Below, piece by piece: positions 1 through 6,993 of a stretch of 6,995 nt of DNA. The notes beneath the pieces were generated by a model. That model was not told the DNA's origin and did not search any database. It saw only the letters and a program-made list of their open reading frames with translations. The first letter of the stretch is position 1, and each line of letters begins with the position of its first letter. The stretch comes from Candidatus Thiomargarita nelsonii (GTDB lineage Bacteria; Pseudomonadota; Gammaproteobacteria; Beggiatoales; Beggiatoaceae). The stretch is from assembly GCA_001640045.1 (NCBI GenBank), contig LUTY01000207.1, positions 1 through 6,995 of the forward strand, read 5' to 3'. A program made the position numbers and the translations under genes.

Positions 1-56
1 CCAGAAATAAAATAATGGAACTAGCAATGTTGTATAAAGTAGGCCTAATGGCAAAC
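1..56. repeat. Terminal direct repeat, left copy (56 bp)
   Basis: The first 56 bases of the window are identical, base for base, to the last 56 (6940-6995) and in the same orientation. On the minus strand both copies are read in the same frame and encode the same 18 complete residues, beginning LPLGLLYTT and ending LFYFW. Both copies are cut exactly by the window ends, which is what a circularly closed or looped contig produces. The true repeat length cannot be known if the window was cut from a longer molecule. Confidence 0.97.
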
Positions 57-114
57 CTACATTGTTAACAAAAAAATAAACTAATAAAATAATAAAAAAT
101 ATATTAATCTTCAT
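1..114 (-). CDS. Partial hydrophobic protein, N-terminus; possible O-antigen polymerase/ligase (Wzy-like)
   Basis: This is the first 38 codons of a minus-strand gene, starting at ATG 114-112 and running off the left end. The peptide starts MKINIFFIILL and has a strongly hydrophobic segment at about residues 3-16, a short polar NNVG turn, and a second hydrophobic segment at about 24-38 containing GLLYTTLLVPLFYFW. Paired N-terminal membrane segments with a short turn and a xxYTTLLxPLF-like stretch resemble the beginning of O-antigen polymerase or ligase proteins, which would fit an operon that has a flippase but otherwise no polymerase. That assignment is inference from a short piece. No good Shine-Dalgarno sequence precedes the ATG. 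If the window ends are joined at the 56 bp repeat, this ORF continues in frame into the tail at 6853-6939 and stops after 66 residues, far shorter than a polymerase of about 400 residues. Confidence 0.5.
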   Translation of the reverse strand, partial: MKINIFFIILLVYFFVNNVGLPLGLLYTTLLVPLFYFW

Positions 115-228
115 AAACTATAATTATCTTTTTTACGAATCTATTTTTGGCTTGTTAACAGTGTTCAAATATTTTGACTATGTTTTTTTATACTGAAAAT
201 AGGCTATTTATGGATTCCGTGCTAATAA
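115..228. other. AT-rich intergenic spacer
   Basis: This 114 bp stretch separates the end of the glycosyltransferase (stop at 229-231) from the next start codon at 114, and it is the longest gap in the operon. It is very AT-rich. On the minus strand a TTGAAC hexamer (163-168) and TAGATT (138-143) are 19 bp apart, which is a poor promoter match. The only inverted repeat I see there (AAATAG/CTATTT around 196-208) is too short and lacks a following T-run on the transcribed strand. I therefore call neither a promoter nor a terminator. Confidence 0.6.
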
Positions 229-993
229 TCAATAAATTTTTAAAATTCTACGTATTGTAATTTTGCATAATACCCAGTAATAGTTTATTAAAGCGTTTAT
301 TGGTCCAACCTCTTGGAGACATGCTTGAATATACATTGTTTCTAATAATACTTCTCGAATTCTTGTTCGACTTATACCTTGATCACCTACATATATGGTT
401 ATTTCATCCAAGAATGCTGCGTTCACTTTATTCCTCAACCTCAATAAGAATTCATAATCACCAGCAATATTATACTTTTCACTAAAGTAACCAAACTGGT
501 CAAATAAAGCTCTGCGGTGCAGCAAACCAGGGTGAGCTATTTTTTGCCCTCGCTTCATCAGACGTTTCCAAACCAATGGTTCTCCTCTAACCCGCCTTAT
601 GATTCCTTCTTGATTAATCATAGCCATTTTACTGGAAATTAAATCAACCTGACTGTTTCCTTTTACAATAAGTTTCTCCAAACTATAATTATTAGCCCAA
701 AAATCATCAGCACCTAGAAAACAAACCCATTCTCCCATTGCTTTTTTCAGAGCCTTATTCCAAGCGTGATAGATACCACGATCTGGCTCTGATTCCCAAT
801 AGCTTATATTACTCTCATTAGCTTTAAGAATATCCACTGTACCATCAGTAGAACCACCATCCATAATGATAAGTTCTTTATGGGAATAGGTTTGCTTAGT
901 CACACTGTCAATACAGTGTTCTAATGTCTTAGCTCCATTCAAAACGGCCACAATTACAGTAACTAATGGTTTTTTTTCGTTTATGTCACTCAT
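229..993 (-). CDS. Family 2 glycosyltransferase
   Basis: A 254-residue GT-A fold inverting glycosyltransferase, predicted to act at the cytoplasmic face and add one sugar to the lipid-linked repeat unit; donor and acceptor cannot be read from sequence. Visible family features: the opening strand VTVIVAVLNGAKTLE (11-25), QTYSHKELIIMDGGSTDGT (34-52) for nucleotide binding, DRGIYHAWNKAL (71-82), the metal-binding GADD (94-97), and AGDYEFLL (177-184) supplying the likely catalytic acid region. It resembles the WcaA-like group of small GT2 enzymes. The frame extends upstream to a GTG at 1071 that overlaps the previous stop codon, but the added 26 residues do not look like GT2 sequence, whereas MSDINEKKPLVTV from ATG 993 is a typical GT2 beginning. 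A GAGG lies 12 nt before this ATG. The GTG start remains possible through translational coupling to the upstream sulfotransferase. Confidence 0.9.
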   Translation of the reverse strand: MSDINEKKPLVTVIVAVLNGAKTLEHCIDSVTKQTYSHKELIIMDGGSTDGTVDILKANESNISYWESEPDRGIYHAWNKALKKAMGEWVCFLGADDFWANNYSLEKLIVKGNSQVDLISSKMAMINQEGIIRRVRGEPLVWKRLMKRGQKIAHPGLLHRRALFDQFGYFSEKYNIAGDYEFLLRLRNKVNAAFLDEITIYVGDQGISRTRIREVLLETMYIQACLQEVGPINALINYYWVLCKITIRRILKIY

Positions 994-1067
994 TTGTATG
1001 TGTATCCTCACTGAGAGATTTCCACACAATATTATGCTATGCCTCACCACGACTCTGGAGACAAAAT

Positions 1068-2048
1068 TCACGATAAAGTGTGTATCTTATACCAGTCTGG
1101 TATCAATTTGATTTTGTGTGCCATAATATATGGTTCTAGGGTACAGTAGGCTATTCCATAGTTTAGTCGCACAAAATCAGAACCTATATTTTTTAGCTTG
1201 TTGGGTATGCTATCAAGCTCAGATAACAATTGTTCAAAATCATAGCCCATCATCGTCAATCGTTCTTTGCCAATCCACTTGAGATAACGTCTACACCATG
1301 TTTTACGTATTGGATTGGATAAGGTCAACTTCCATTTTTCTAACGGTGCCTTGCTTATAGATTGATAATGCTTTATACCGCTAGGATCGCCCATTTGTCC
1401 ATTGAGTTGGATTCTATTAAAAGAGTCCAGTCTTTCTGGATAAAATTCAAGTTCTAGATAATCAAACACCTTTTGCCACTCGAACTCAGGTGTAGTAATT
1501 AAGTCCTCATACCGTACCGCAGACACTTTGCTTGAGTACTTTTTATATGCCTTCAACAAGTTCGTTAGACCATCAAACAGATCCACCTTGAATTCGTAAA
1601 GGTTCCACTTACCATTGTCCCAGGTTTCCATGAGAGAGGCTATTATTGCTAATGGATTGCGCCACAAAAAGATAAATTTTCCTTCAGGAAACATAGAAAT
1701 GATTTCTTCTACAATTAAATGGTATCGTGGCGTTTTATCCAAAAAATATTTCGTTTTATGCTGAGTTGTTTTCGCATAAAGTTTCAATATGAAATCATGT
1801 ATTTCTGCTAAGTAATCATCTTTTCCATTAGGAAACTCATTTAATAAGTCATTTACCGCTGTGACCAAATTACTGTATCCATATTCAGCATAACAACCGT
1901 TATTTTTTAAGGTATATAGGTAAGGTAGCAAAATCCAAGGTTCTGCCACTGTAGCAATCTCTTGATGTGTTGCTAAGATACGTTGAGCTAAAGTAGAACC
2001 CGCACGAGGAAGCGAAAATAGAAAAATGGGAGAAACGGTCTTGTTCAT
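1068..2048 (-). CDS. Sulfotransferase family protein (Sulfotransferase_3-like)
   Basis: A 326-residue protein of the PAPS-dependent sulfotransferase fold, predicted to transfer sulfate from 3'-phosphoadenylyl sulfate to a hydroxyl of a glycan. The 5'-phosphosulfate loop is SLPRAGSTL (12-20, with R15) close to the N-terminus. The 3'-phosphate site is KFIFLWRNPLAIIASLMETW (124-143, with R130 and S138), and FLDKTPRYH (102-110) lies where the family carries active-site residues. RYEDL (179-183) is also typical. No signal peptide or convincing membrane segment is visible, so it should act in the cytoplasm before export. Its ATG overlaps the stop of the upstream glycosyltransferase as ATGA (2045-2048), and no clear ribosome binding site is present, suggesting coupled translation. 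The SLPRAGST loop differs from the GTGKSGTT loop of the sulfotransferase at 4389-5330, so the two are not recent duplicates. The exact acceptor is unknown. Confidence 0.88.
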   Translation of the reverse strand: MNKTVSPIFLFSLPRAGSTLAQRILATHQEIATVAEPWILLPYLYTLKNNGCYAEYGYSNLVTAVNDLLNEFPNGKDDYLAEIHDFILKLYAKTTQHKTKYFLDKTPRYHLIVEEIISMFPEGKFIFLWRNPLAIIASLMETWDNGKWNLYEFKVDLFDGLTNLLKAYKKYSSKVSAVRYEDLITTPEFEWQKVFDYLELEFYPERLDSFNRIQLNGQMGDPSGIKHYQSISKAPLEKWKLTLSNPIRKTWCRRYLKWIGKERLTMMGYDFEQLLSELDSIPNKLKNIGSDFVRLNYGIAYCTLEPYIMAHKIKLIPDWYKIHTLS

Positions 2049-3052
2049 TGTAATTTTTGTATGACTTTAGCATAAAGCAGTGGTGATATTACTAGTAGTG
2101 ACAATTTGGTGCGCCTTTTCCAGCTATTCTTGGGCCAGTCTTTTTGTAAAAAAGTGCGAAACCTAGCTAGAAAATTTTCATTGAGCATCTTATTCTCTTT
2201 TCTAAGCAGCGCAATATACATATTAATAATGTTTATAGCCTCTTCAAACTCCTTAACAGATTGACTTTTTCCCGCTATTTGTTTTAAGGCATGAATCCAA
2301 TTCTCATAATTTGCTATAGTATTTGAAATTTGTTCTTCGCGAAGATTAATCCATTCTAACCCTGAACATGAGGCCATCTTAACCCAATAAGATAAATTAT
2401 TGTCATGCTTGCGGTAACGATAGAGTGGTTCGTTCAAAACAGCTATGCCATTGAGGAGCGCAGCTCGAAAAGGTATTAACATATCTTCATTGCGTGTATT
2501 GCTAGGAAGTGGTCCAAAGCTTTTAAATATAGATTTATCCCATGAACTTCCGGGGCCAGCAACGCCGCTCCCTCCATAATGAACCATCTCTTTCCACTTA
2601 ATAACCTTGCCAAAATTCCTATAAAATAATTCACCACTTTTACCACTTTCATCAATCATGACTGCATTGGTCCACACCGCTGACACTTTTCCATTATTCC
2701 ATATTTTCACTAGGCTTGTTGTGCGCTGTGGTTCTGATATATCGTCTCCTGCATTTGGGACGATATATTGACCTGATGCAAATTCCATTACTTTATTTAT
2801 ATGAGCCACTAGACCAATATTTTTTTCATTAATATTAATTATTACCTTATGTGGACCTTTATATTTCTTAACTTCTTCTTGAATAATTTTAGCTGTATTG
2901 TCTTGTGAACAATCATCTGAGATGATGATTTCCAATGGCGAATAGGTTTGCGCTAACGCACTAAGAACCGCTTCGCGGATGTATCTTTCTTGGTTATAGG
3001 TAAAAATCACGAAACTCACAAGAGGTTTTTCCACTTTTTCTACATGTGCCAT
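2045..3052 (-). CDS. Family 2 glycosyltransferase
   Basis: A 335-residue GT2 enzyme that should transfer one sugar to the growing lipid-linked oligosaccharide in the cytoplasm. Its N-terminal half carries SFVIFTYNQERYIREAVLSA (13-32), QTYSPLEIIISDDCSQDNT (35-53), a NAGDD metal-binding motif (100-104), and RNEDMLIPFRA (187-197) with the acidic pair expected near the catalytic base. YRYRKHDNNLS (211-221) is common in this GT2 group. The C-terminal third is helical and basic without an obvious membrane span. Two starts are possible: ATG at 3052, used here, or TTG at 3058 which overlaps the flippase stop codon and adds two residues. An AGGT lies 4 nt before the TTG and 10 nt before the ATG, so it does not settle the choice. 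The gene ends in an ATGA overlap with the downstream sulfotransferase, so the two are probably translationally coupled. Confidence 0.9.
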   Translation of the reverse strand: MAHVEKVEKPLVSFVIFTYNQERYIREAVLSALAQTYSPLEIIISDDCSQDNTAKIIQEEVKKYKGPHKVIININEKNIGLVAHINKVMEFASGQYIVPNAGDDISEPQRTTSLVKIWNNGKVSAVWTNAVMIDESGKSGELFYRNFGKVIKWKEMVHYGGSGVAGPGSSWDKSIFKSFGPLPSNTRNEDMLIPFRAALLNGIAVLNEPLYRYRKHDNNLSYWVKMASCSGLEWINLREEQISNTIANYENWIHALKQIAGKSQSVKEFEEAINIINMYIALLRKENKMLNENFLARFRTFLQKDWPKNSWKRRTKLSLLVISPLLYAKVIQKLQ

Positions 3053-3054
3053 AA

Positions 3055-4314
3055 TCAATTGTACCTGTTTTTGGATAGCACTGTTCTAAATTTCCAAATC
3101 ATAAACAATAAATACAAAAAATAATTTAGTGTATAGGCATAAGTCGTACCTACAAGCCCATACATATCAATAAATATGATATTAAGAATAATAAATGTTG
3201 AAATGAAAAATAGTTGCGAAAAGATAAAAAGTTTTGTCATCGCTTTTGCCAACATTTGGTAAGCAATTAACCAACTTATAATTTTTATTACATCTCCGAT
3301 TAACTGCCATAAAAACAGTTCTTTCATGGGGGCAAAGTCTTCTGTAAAAAGCAATACCACCACCCAATCCTTCAGTAGGAATATACTCGCAGCCATTAGG
3401 ACTACGATAGGCACTATTATTTTTAATCCATCTAATATCTCTTTCCTAATCTCATGTTTTTCTTGCAATTCTGATAATCGTGGTAAATAATACACTGATA
3501 AAGCTGTTGTGATTAACATTAAATAAATCTTAGAAATTTTCCCTATGCTTTCCCAATAACCTGCATCAGCCCAAGACAGATGTTCGCCAATATAGTTTCT
3601 AACAAAAATTTGAGAAATAGGAGCCAGTAAAGCCGCTGTCAAGGCCATTAGTGCAAACTTTCCTAATTTAATGACTGATTCTTTGTCTATAGGGGCTAAA
3701 AATAACTTAGATTGAAACCAAGGACTTTTTACTACAAAAAATAAGGTAATAAAAAAAACAATGCTTTGATTAATCGTTAAGGCAAGTAAAGCACCAAAGA
3801 CACCGTAATAAATGGCCAGTAATGAAGTAATTACCAGTGAAACTAAAGAACCTGAAATCTTTGACAATACAAATTTTTTGATTTCTTTCTGCCCATTCAA
3901 AATGGCTAAAAGCAATGAATTGAGTACAAAAAATAGTAAAGTAAAAGCTAATACGATGATAATGTCACTGTATTCATCTGTATCAAACAGAATCGATGAC
4001 CAGAAACTAGCTCCTAGCCATAAAATTAATGAAACAAACAAAGTGACCGACAATGAGATTTTAAATGCGGTGCTAATTAATCGTTTCTTTGCGTCTTCGT
4101 TTTTTCTATATTCTGCTAGATATTTTACCACACCGGTAGAGGAAGCACCTTGCCCAACGGTGGTGACAATTCCCAATAAATTTTGCAGTTGCCCCATCAG
4201 TGCTATGCCGGTAGGCCCCGCATAAACAGCAATAACTTTAACAATAACAAACCCAGAAAGAATTTGTATAATAGTTGATATTGTTGTGAGAAGAGATGTT
4301 TTAATTAAAGTCAC
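3055..4314 (-). CDS. wzx: Wzx-type O-antigen/polysaccharide flippase (WzxE-like)
   Basis: A 419-residue integral membrane protein of the MOP/PST superfamily, predicted to flip the lipid-linked repeat unit across the inner membrane. Many hydrophobic segments are visible, including roughly residues 6-30, 86-106, 117-138, 155-178, 183-195, 219-236, 264-277, 299-314, 317-323, 343-355, 364-384 and 391-408. The start MTLIKTSLLTTIS, the block VYAGPTGIALMGQLQNLL (30-47) and AGYWESIGKISKIYLM (251-266) closely resemble WzxE-like flippases, which often occur beside FdtA/FdtB-type genes. Length is normal for the family. Translation starts at GTG (4314-4312); an in-frame stop lies nine bases upstream of it, and no ATG start is available that keeps the conserved N-terminus. 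The Shine-Dalgarno signal is weak. It is separated from the upstream sulfotransferase by a 74 bp AT-rich gap that contains no clear terminator. Confidence 0.92.
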   Translation of the reverse strand: MTLIKTSLLTTISTIIQILSGFVIVKVIAVYAGPTGIALMGQLQNLLGIVTTVGQGASSTGVVKYLAEYRKNEDAKKRLISTAFKISLSVTLFVSLILWLGASFWSSILFDTDEYSDIIIVLAFTLLFFVLNSLLLAILNGQKEIKKFVLSKISGSLVSLVITSLLAIYYGVFGALLALTINQSIVFFITLFFVVKSPWFQSKLFLAPIDKESVIKLGKFALMALTAALLAPISQIFVRNYIGEHLSWADAGYWESIGKISKIYLMLITTALSVYYLPRLSELQEKHEIRKEILDGLKIIVPIVVLMAASIFLLKDWVVVLLFTEDFAPMKELFLWQLIGDVIKIISWLIAYQMLAKAMTKLFIFSQLFFISTFIILNIIFIDMYGLVGTTYAYTLNYFLYLLFMIWKFRTVLSKNRYN

Positions 4315-4388
4315 AGATACAAATCATTACCAAATACGTTAGAAAATTTTGTGTGCAGCAAAACTTAACCCAAAATTCAACCATACCG

Positions 4389-5330
4389 TTAATACCAATG
4401 AGACAAATCGCGGTTAATAAGTTTCTCTAAACGACGAACATCTTCTCTAAAAGTATCCCTTAATCTGATTGCGGTCTCCTCACTCATGACCTCCTTTTTT
4501 TCTTTGAAGAGATATTCTCTAGCCTTAGACATTTGATGTTGCCCAAGAACATCCCTCAACACCTTCTTAATCAAACTAGGATTCAGATTTAGGATACTAG
4601 AAATAACCCTTGAACCGAAGTTTCTGGGTACAAGTGTATTTTGCCCCGGATTATACCTTTTCCCTAGCTCCATCTGTTTGACGAAATCCTTATTGGCCCC
4701 GATAAAACTAAGCATATCAGCCATCAACATTTCTGGAGAATTTTTCAGTTCATCATATAAGAAGACTTTTACCTCTTTAAAAGAATCCATGTATGCTTTT
4801 ACTGAGGAGTAATACATCGAACTATCAACATAGAACAAATCAGGAGGACTATCTCCCGTTTTTAAACGCATAGGCTCACGAGACAAACCCTCTTCAAAAG
4901 TTTCTGACGTTAGCCCATGAGTATTTTTGGCAAATACATATTGAGAAAAAGCCTTCTCTACTGGGTTCCTAAGAATGATGATTATTTTTAATTTTTCCCA
5001 TTCAGGATGATATTTCTTTATATTTGGGATCGCATAATTATGAAAGTACAAATAAGAGGGTGTTACTTCCCCACACAATTGTTCTGTTTTTGCCTCATCG
5101 AACAGGGCCAAGTAACTTTCAAAATCCTGTACAATATATTTCGCGTATTTTTGCATGGACTGGTTTGGATTACTGACAATATGAAAAAACTTCGGCTCTT
5201 TTATTTCCGGTAAAAATAGCTGAGGATGCTGTTTTAGATAAAAATGTATTGAGGTCGTTCCACTTTTTCCGGTACCCACGAATAAAAAATCCGGAACATT
5301 TCTCTTGCGGTCATTTATTATTACTCTCAT
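4389..5330 (-). CDS. Sulfotransferase domain protein (NDST/3-OST-like PAPS sulfotransferase)
   Basis: A 313-residue cytosolic sulfotransferase using PAPS. The 5'-phosphosulfate loop is [18 protein letters not shown] (15-32, K22), followed by EIKEPKFFH (42-50). GEVTPSYLY (87-95) places E88 where heparan-type sulfotransferases carry their catalytic glutamate. The 3'-phosphate site is [17 protein letters not shown] (115-131, R121 and S129), and RYNPGQN (225-231) is a late conserved patch. This arrangement is that of Sulfotransfer_1 enzymes acting on carbohydrates rather than of the Stf0/LpsS type. The gene starts 20 bp inside the end of the aminotransferase, and a strong AAGGAG (5338-5343) lies 7 nt before its ATG, so it is firmly part of the same operon. 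The acceptor is not known. Its position directly after a sugar aminotransferase, where an acyltransferase is often found, makes the amino sugar one candidate acceptor, but this is speculation. Confidence 0.9.
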   Translation of the reverse strand: MRVIINDRKRNVPDFLFVGTGKSGTTSIHFYLKQHPQLFLPEIKEPKFFHIVSNPNQSMQKYAKYIVQDFESYLALFDEAKTEQLCGEVTPSYLYFHNYAIPNIKKYHPEWEKLKIIIILRNPVEKAFSQYVFAKNTHGLTSETFEEGLSREPMRLKTGDSPPDLFYVDSSMYYSSVKAYMDSFKEVKVFLYDELKNSPEMLMADMLSFIGANKDFVKQMELGKRYNPGQNTLVPRNFGSRVISSILNLNPSLIKKVLRDVLGQHQMSKAREYLFKEKKEVMSEETAIRLRDTFREDVRRLEKLINRDLSHWY

Positions 5331-6429
5331 TATTCAACTCCTTCACACTAGAAATCACTTGGTCAATTTGTGGCTGAGCAAGTTGAGGATACATCGGCAG
5401 ACTGAGTATTTCACGATGTATTGCTTCAGAAATAGGAAAATATCCTTTCTTCATATTCATATTAGCGTAAGCAGGCTGTAGATGGGGTGGTATCGGGTAA
5501 TGAATCATCGTGCTAATGTTGGCATCCCGTAGTTTCTGCTGGAGTTCGTCACGTCGTTGATTGCGAATGACAAACAAGTGCCAAACTGGCTCCGCCCAAT
5601 CAGGTACAAAAGGTAAAATGATATTCGGGGTGTTAGCTAAGCCTTCTTGATATTGTTGGGCAATTTTGCGCCTACGCTTATTCCAAGTATCCAGATATTT
5701 CAACTTTACCCGTAAAAAAGCTGCTTGCAAAGGATCAAGCCGTGAATTAAATCCCTGCGTTTCATTATGATATTTTATCTTAGATCCATAGTTACGCAAT
5801 ACACGCACTTTTTCCGCTAGCACGTCATCATTTGTCACAACGGCACCACCATCACCTAATGCGCCGATATTTTTGCCGGGGTAAAAACTAAAACCGGCGG
5901 CATCACCTAAACTACCGGTACGTTTGCCTTTGTAAGTTGCGCCATGTGCTTGAGCGGCATCTTCAATGACTTTTAGGTTATAGTGCCGGGCAATTTCAAG
6001 GATTGGCTCCATATCAGCAGGTTGACCATAAAGGTGTACTGGCATGATGGCTTTAGTCTGTTTGCTAATTGCTGCTTCAATTCCTGTAGCGTCTATGTTA
6101 TATGTTTGTTCATTGGGTTCAACCGGCACTGGTGTTGCGCCAGTATGAGAAACTGCTAACCAAGTGGCAATATAGGTATTGGCAGGAACAATTACCTCGT
6201 CACCAGTGCCAATGCCATAAGCACGTAAAATTAAATGTAGTGCATCCAATCCATTGCCCACGCCAATGCAATGTTTGGCTTCACAATAGGCTGAAAATTC
6301 GGTTTCAAACGCCTCAACTTCCTCACCTAGAATATACCAGCCAGAGCCTGCCACGCGCTGATAGGCGGCATCCAGTTCGTTCTTAAGCTCACTATACGAG
6401 GCATTGATATCAAGGAAAACTACCTTCAT
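5311..6429 (-). CDS. fdtB: dTDP-3-keto-6-deoxyhexose aminotransferase (DegT/DnrJ/EryC1/StrS family, FdtB/QdtB-like)
   Basis: A 372-residue PLP-dependent sugar aminotransferase, a normal length for the family. It should transfer an amino group, usually from glutamate, to C3 of dTDP-3-keto-6-deoxyhexose, giving dTDP-Fuc3N or dTDP-Qui3N. Visible landmarks: [13 protein letters not shown] (56-68) for cofactor phosphate contact, [12 protein letters not shown] (82-93), [10 protein letters not shown] (131-140), [11 protein letters not shown] (154-164) with D157 contacting the pyridine nitrogen, and [20 protein letters not shown] (179-198) with K186 as the Schiff-base lysine. NYGSK follows, and [16 protein letters not shown] lies near the C-terminus. 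No key residue is missing. It starts 5 nt after the stop of the ketoisomerase-like gene and overlaps the next sulfotransferase by 20 bp. By eye its base composition is richer in G and C than the flippase and glycosyltransferases. The Fuc3N versus Qui3N choice cannot be made from this sequence, so the symbol is given by similarity only. Confidence 0.9.
   Translation of the reverse strand: MKVVFLDINASYSELKNELDAAYQRVAGSGWYILGEEVEAFETEFSAYCEAKHCIGVGNGLDALHLILRAYGIGTGDEVIVPANTYIATWLAVSHTGATPVPVEPNEQTYNIDATGIEAAISKQTKAIMPVHLYGQPADMEPILEIARHYNLKVIEDAAQAHGATYKGKRTGSLGDAAGFSFYPGKNIGALGDGGAVVTNDDVLAEKVRVLRNYGSKIKYHNETQGFNSRLDPLQAAFLRVKLKYLDTWNKRRRKIAQQYQEGLANTPNIILPFVPDWAEPVWHLFVIRNQRRDELQQKLRDANISTMIHYPIPPHLQPAYANMNMKKGYFPISEAIHREILSLPMYPQLAQPQIDQVISSVKELNNESNNK
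5338..5343 (-). promoter_or_regulatory. Ribosome binding site of the 4389-5330 sulfotransferase
   Basis: AAGGAG on the minus strand, 7 nt before ATG 5330-5328. It lies inside the last codons of the aminotransferase and supports the start that overlaps that gene by 20 bp. Confidence 0.8.
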
Positions 6430-6434
6430 CGTTT

Positions 6435-6842
6435 CTATTTTCTCACAGCCTGTAGAAAGGCTTCATATTCACGATAATAACCTAATTCATTATAGTACTC
6501 TGACGCTAATACCATGCAGACAGAACCCGAAGAAAAATTATCAATTTCACGCCAGATTAACGGAGGAATATATAAACCATTATAGGAACGATTTAGATGA
6601 TAACGTTGTTTCTGAATTCCATCATCCAAAACCACATCAAAACTGCCAGACGCGGCAATAATAAATTGACAACATGTTTTTAAGGCATGTCCAGCACGAA
6701 CCGCTCCCCCCGGCACATCATAGAGATAAAAAATTCTTTTAAACTCAAATGGAAGATGCCGTTCACTTTCAAGAAATGTCAAATTACCACGAGGATCATT
6801 TATTTTTGGTAAATCAATCAGTTTGCAATCGGCTATGCTCAT
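6435..6842 (-). CDS. fdtA: dTDP-4-keto-6-deoxyhexose 3,4-ketoisomerase-like cupin (FdtA/QdtA, WxcM-like)
   Basis: A 135-residue single-domain cupin of the FdtA/QdtA (WxcM-like) family, which moves the keto group of dTDP-4-keto-6-deoxyglucose from C4 to C3 and so makes the substrate for the aminotransferase encoded next. Matching features are [11 protein letters not shown] (16-26), [13 protein letters not shown] (34-46), [17 protein letters not shown] (59-75), [15 protein letters not shown] (89-103) and the C-terminal YYREYEAFL (122-130). Length is complete for the family. As I recall the family, the segment after GG usually reads RGxHAHK with two histidines linked to catalysis; here it is RAGHALK (49-55), keeping H52 but carrying L54 in place of the second histidine. 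This may change activity or simply mark a subfamily. The ATG at 6842 has AGGTGAG 9 nt upstream. The biosynthetic partners RmlA, RmlB and an FdtC-type acetyltransferase are not in the window. Confidence 0.88.
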   Translation of the reverse strand: MSIADCKLIDLPKINDPRGNLTFLESERHLPFEFKRIFYLYDVPGGAVRAGHALKTCCQFIIAASGSFDVVLDDGIQKQRYHLNRSYNGLYIPPLIWREIDNFSSGSVCMVLASEYYNELGYYREYEAFLQAVRK

Positions 6843-6851
6843 ATTATATTA

Positions 6852-6858
6852 CTCACCT
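6852..6858 (-). promoter_or_regulatory. Ribosome binding site of the ketoisomerase-like gene, overlapping the upstream stop codon
   Basis: AGGTGAG on the minus strand, 9 nt before ATG 6842-6840. The TGA stop of the upstream reading frame (6855-6853) lies inside this site, so ribosomes ending the upstream gene would sit at the next start, consistent with translational coupling. Confidence 0.75.
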
Positions 6859-6993
6859 GGATGCGATTATATATATTTCGCCTGCTATATCAGGATAACG
6901 TTCACCCAATTGCATAAAACTATTCAACATATTTTCGTTCCAGAAATAAAATAATGGAACTAGCAATGTTGTATAAAGTAGGCCTAATGGCAA
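6853..6993 (-). CDS. Partial reading frame, C-terminal end of an unidentified protein
   Basis: A minus-strand reading frame enters from the right end and stops at TGA 6855-6853 after 46 codons. The first 18 residues (starting LPLGLLYTT, ending LFYFW) are encoded by the 56 bp terminal repeat and are hydrophobic. The remaining 28 residues, NENMLNSFMQLGERYPD followed by IAGEIYIIASR, are soluble-looking and do not match a family I recognise. The frame is the only one of the three that stays open and it ends exactly at the ribosome binding site of the next gene, which supports it being a real gene end. If the ends of the window are joined, it becomes the C-terminal part of a 66-residue ORF that starts at ATG 114. 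The hydrophobic part could belong to a polymerase N-terminus fused to an unrelated tail by deletion or by assembly. Confidence 0.5.
   Translation of the reverse strand: MPLGLLYTTLLVPLFYFWNENMLNSFMQLGERYPDIAGEIYIIASR

Noticed and set aside
62..71. Perfect 10 bp palindrome TTGTTAACAA, partly repeated at 152-160
   Set aside because: It is short, falls partly inside coding sequence, and such AT-rich palindromes are expected by chance here; I see no operator arrangement.
300..485. Plus-strand open frame of 61 codons
   Set aside because: It is antisense to the C-terminal part of the glycosyltransferase and has no domain or ribosome binding site I can support.
3182..3367. Minus-strand open frame of 61 codons inside the flippase gene
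   Set aside because: It is out of frame within a complete flippase of normal length; no frameshift is needed to explain the flippase.
3812..4225. Open frame of 137 codons on the plus strand
   Set aside because: It lies wholly antisense to the well-supported flippase gene, shows no recognisable domain, and its composition is what the reverse of a membrane-protein gene would give.
4315..4388. Possible terminator in the gap before the flippase gene (GAATTTTG and CAAAATTTTC inverted repeat)
   Set aside because: The stem is entirely AT-rich with one mismatch, the loop is about 20 nt, and no T-run follows on the minus strand.
5007..5213. Plus-strand open frame of 68 codons
   Set aside because: It is antisense to the conserved PAPS-binding region of a sulfotransferase and looks like a shadow frame.
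6102..6661. Two overlapping plus-strand open frames of 94 and 85 codons
   Set aside because: Both are antisense to the aminotransferase and ketoisomerase genes, whose conserved motifs fix the coding strand; neither peptide resembles a known family.
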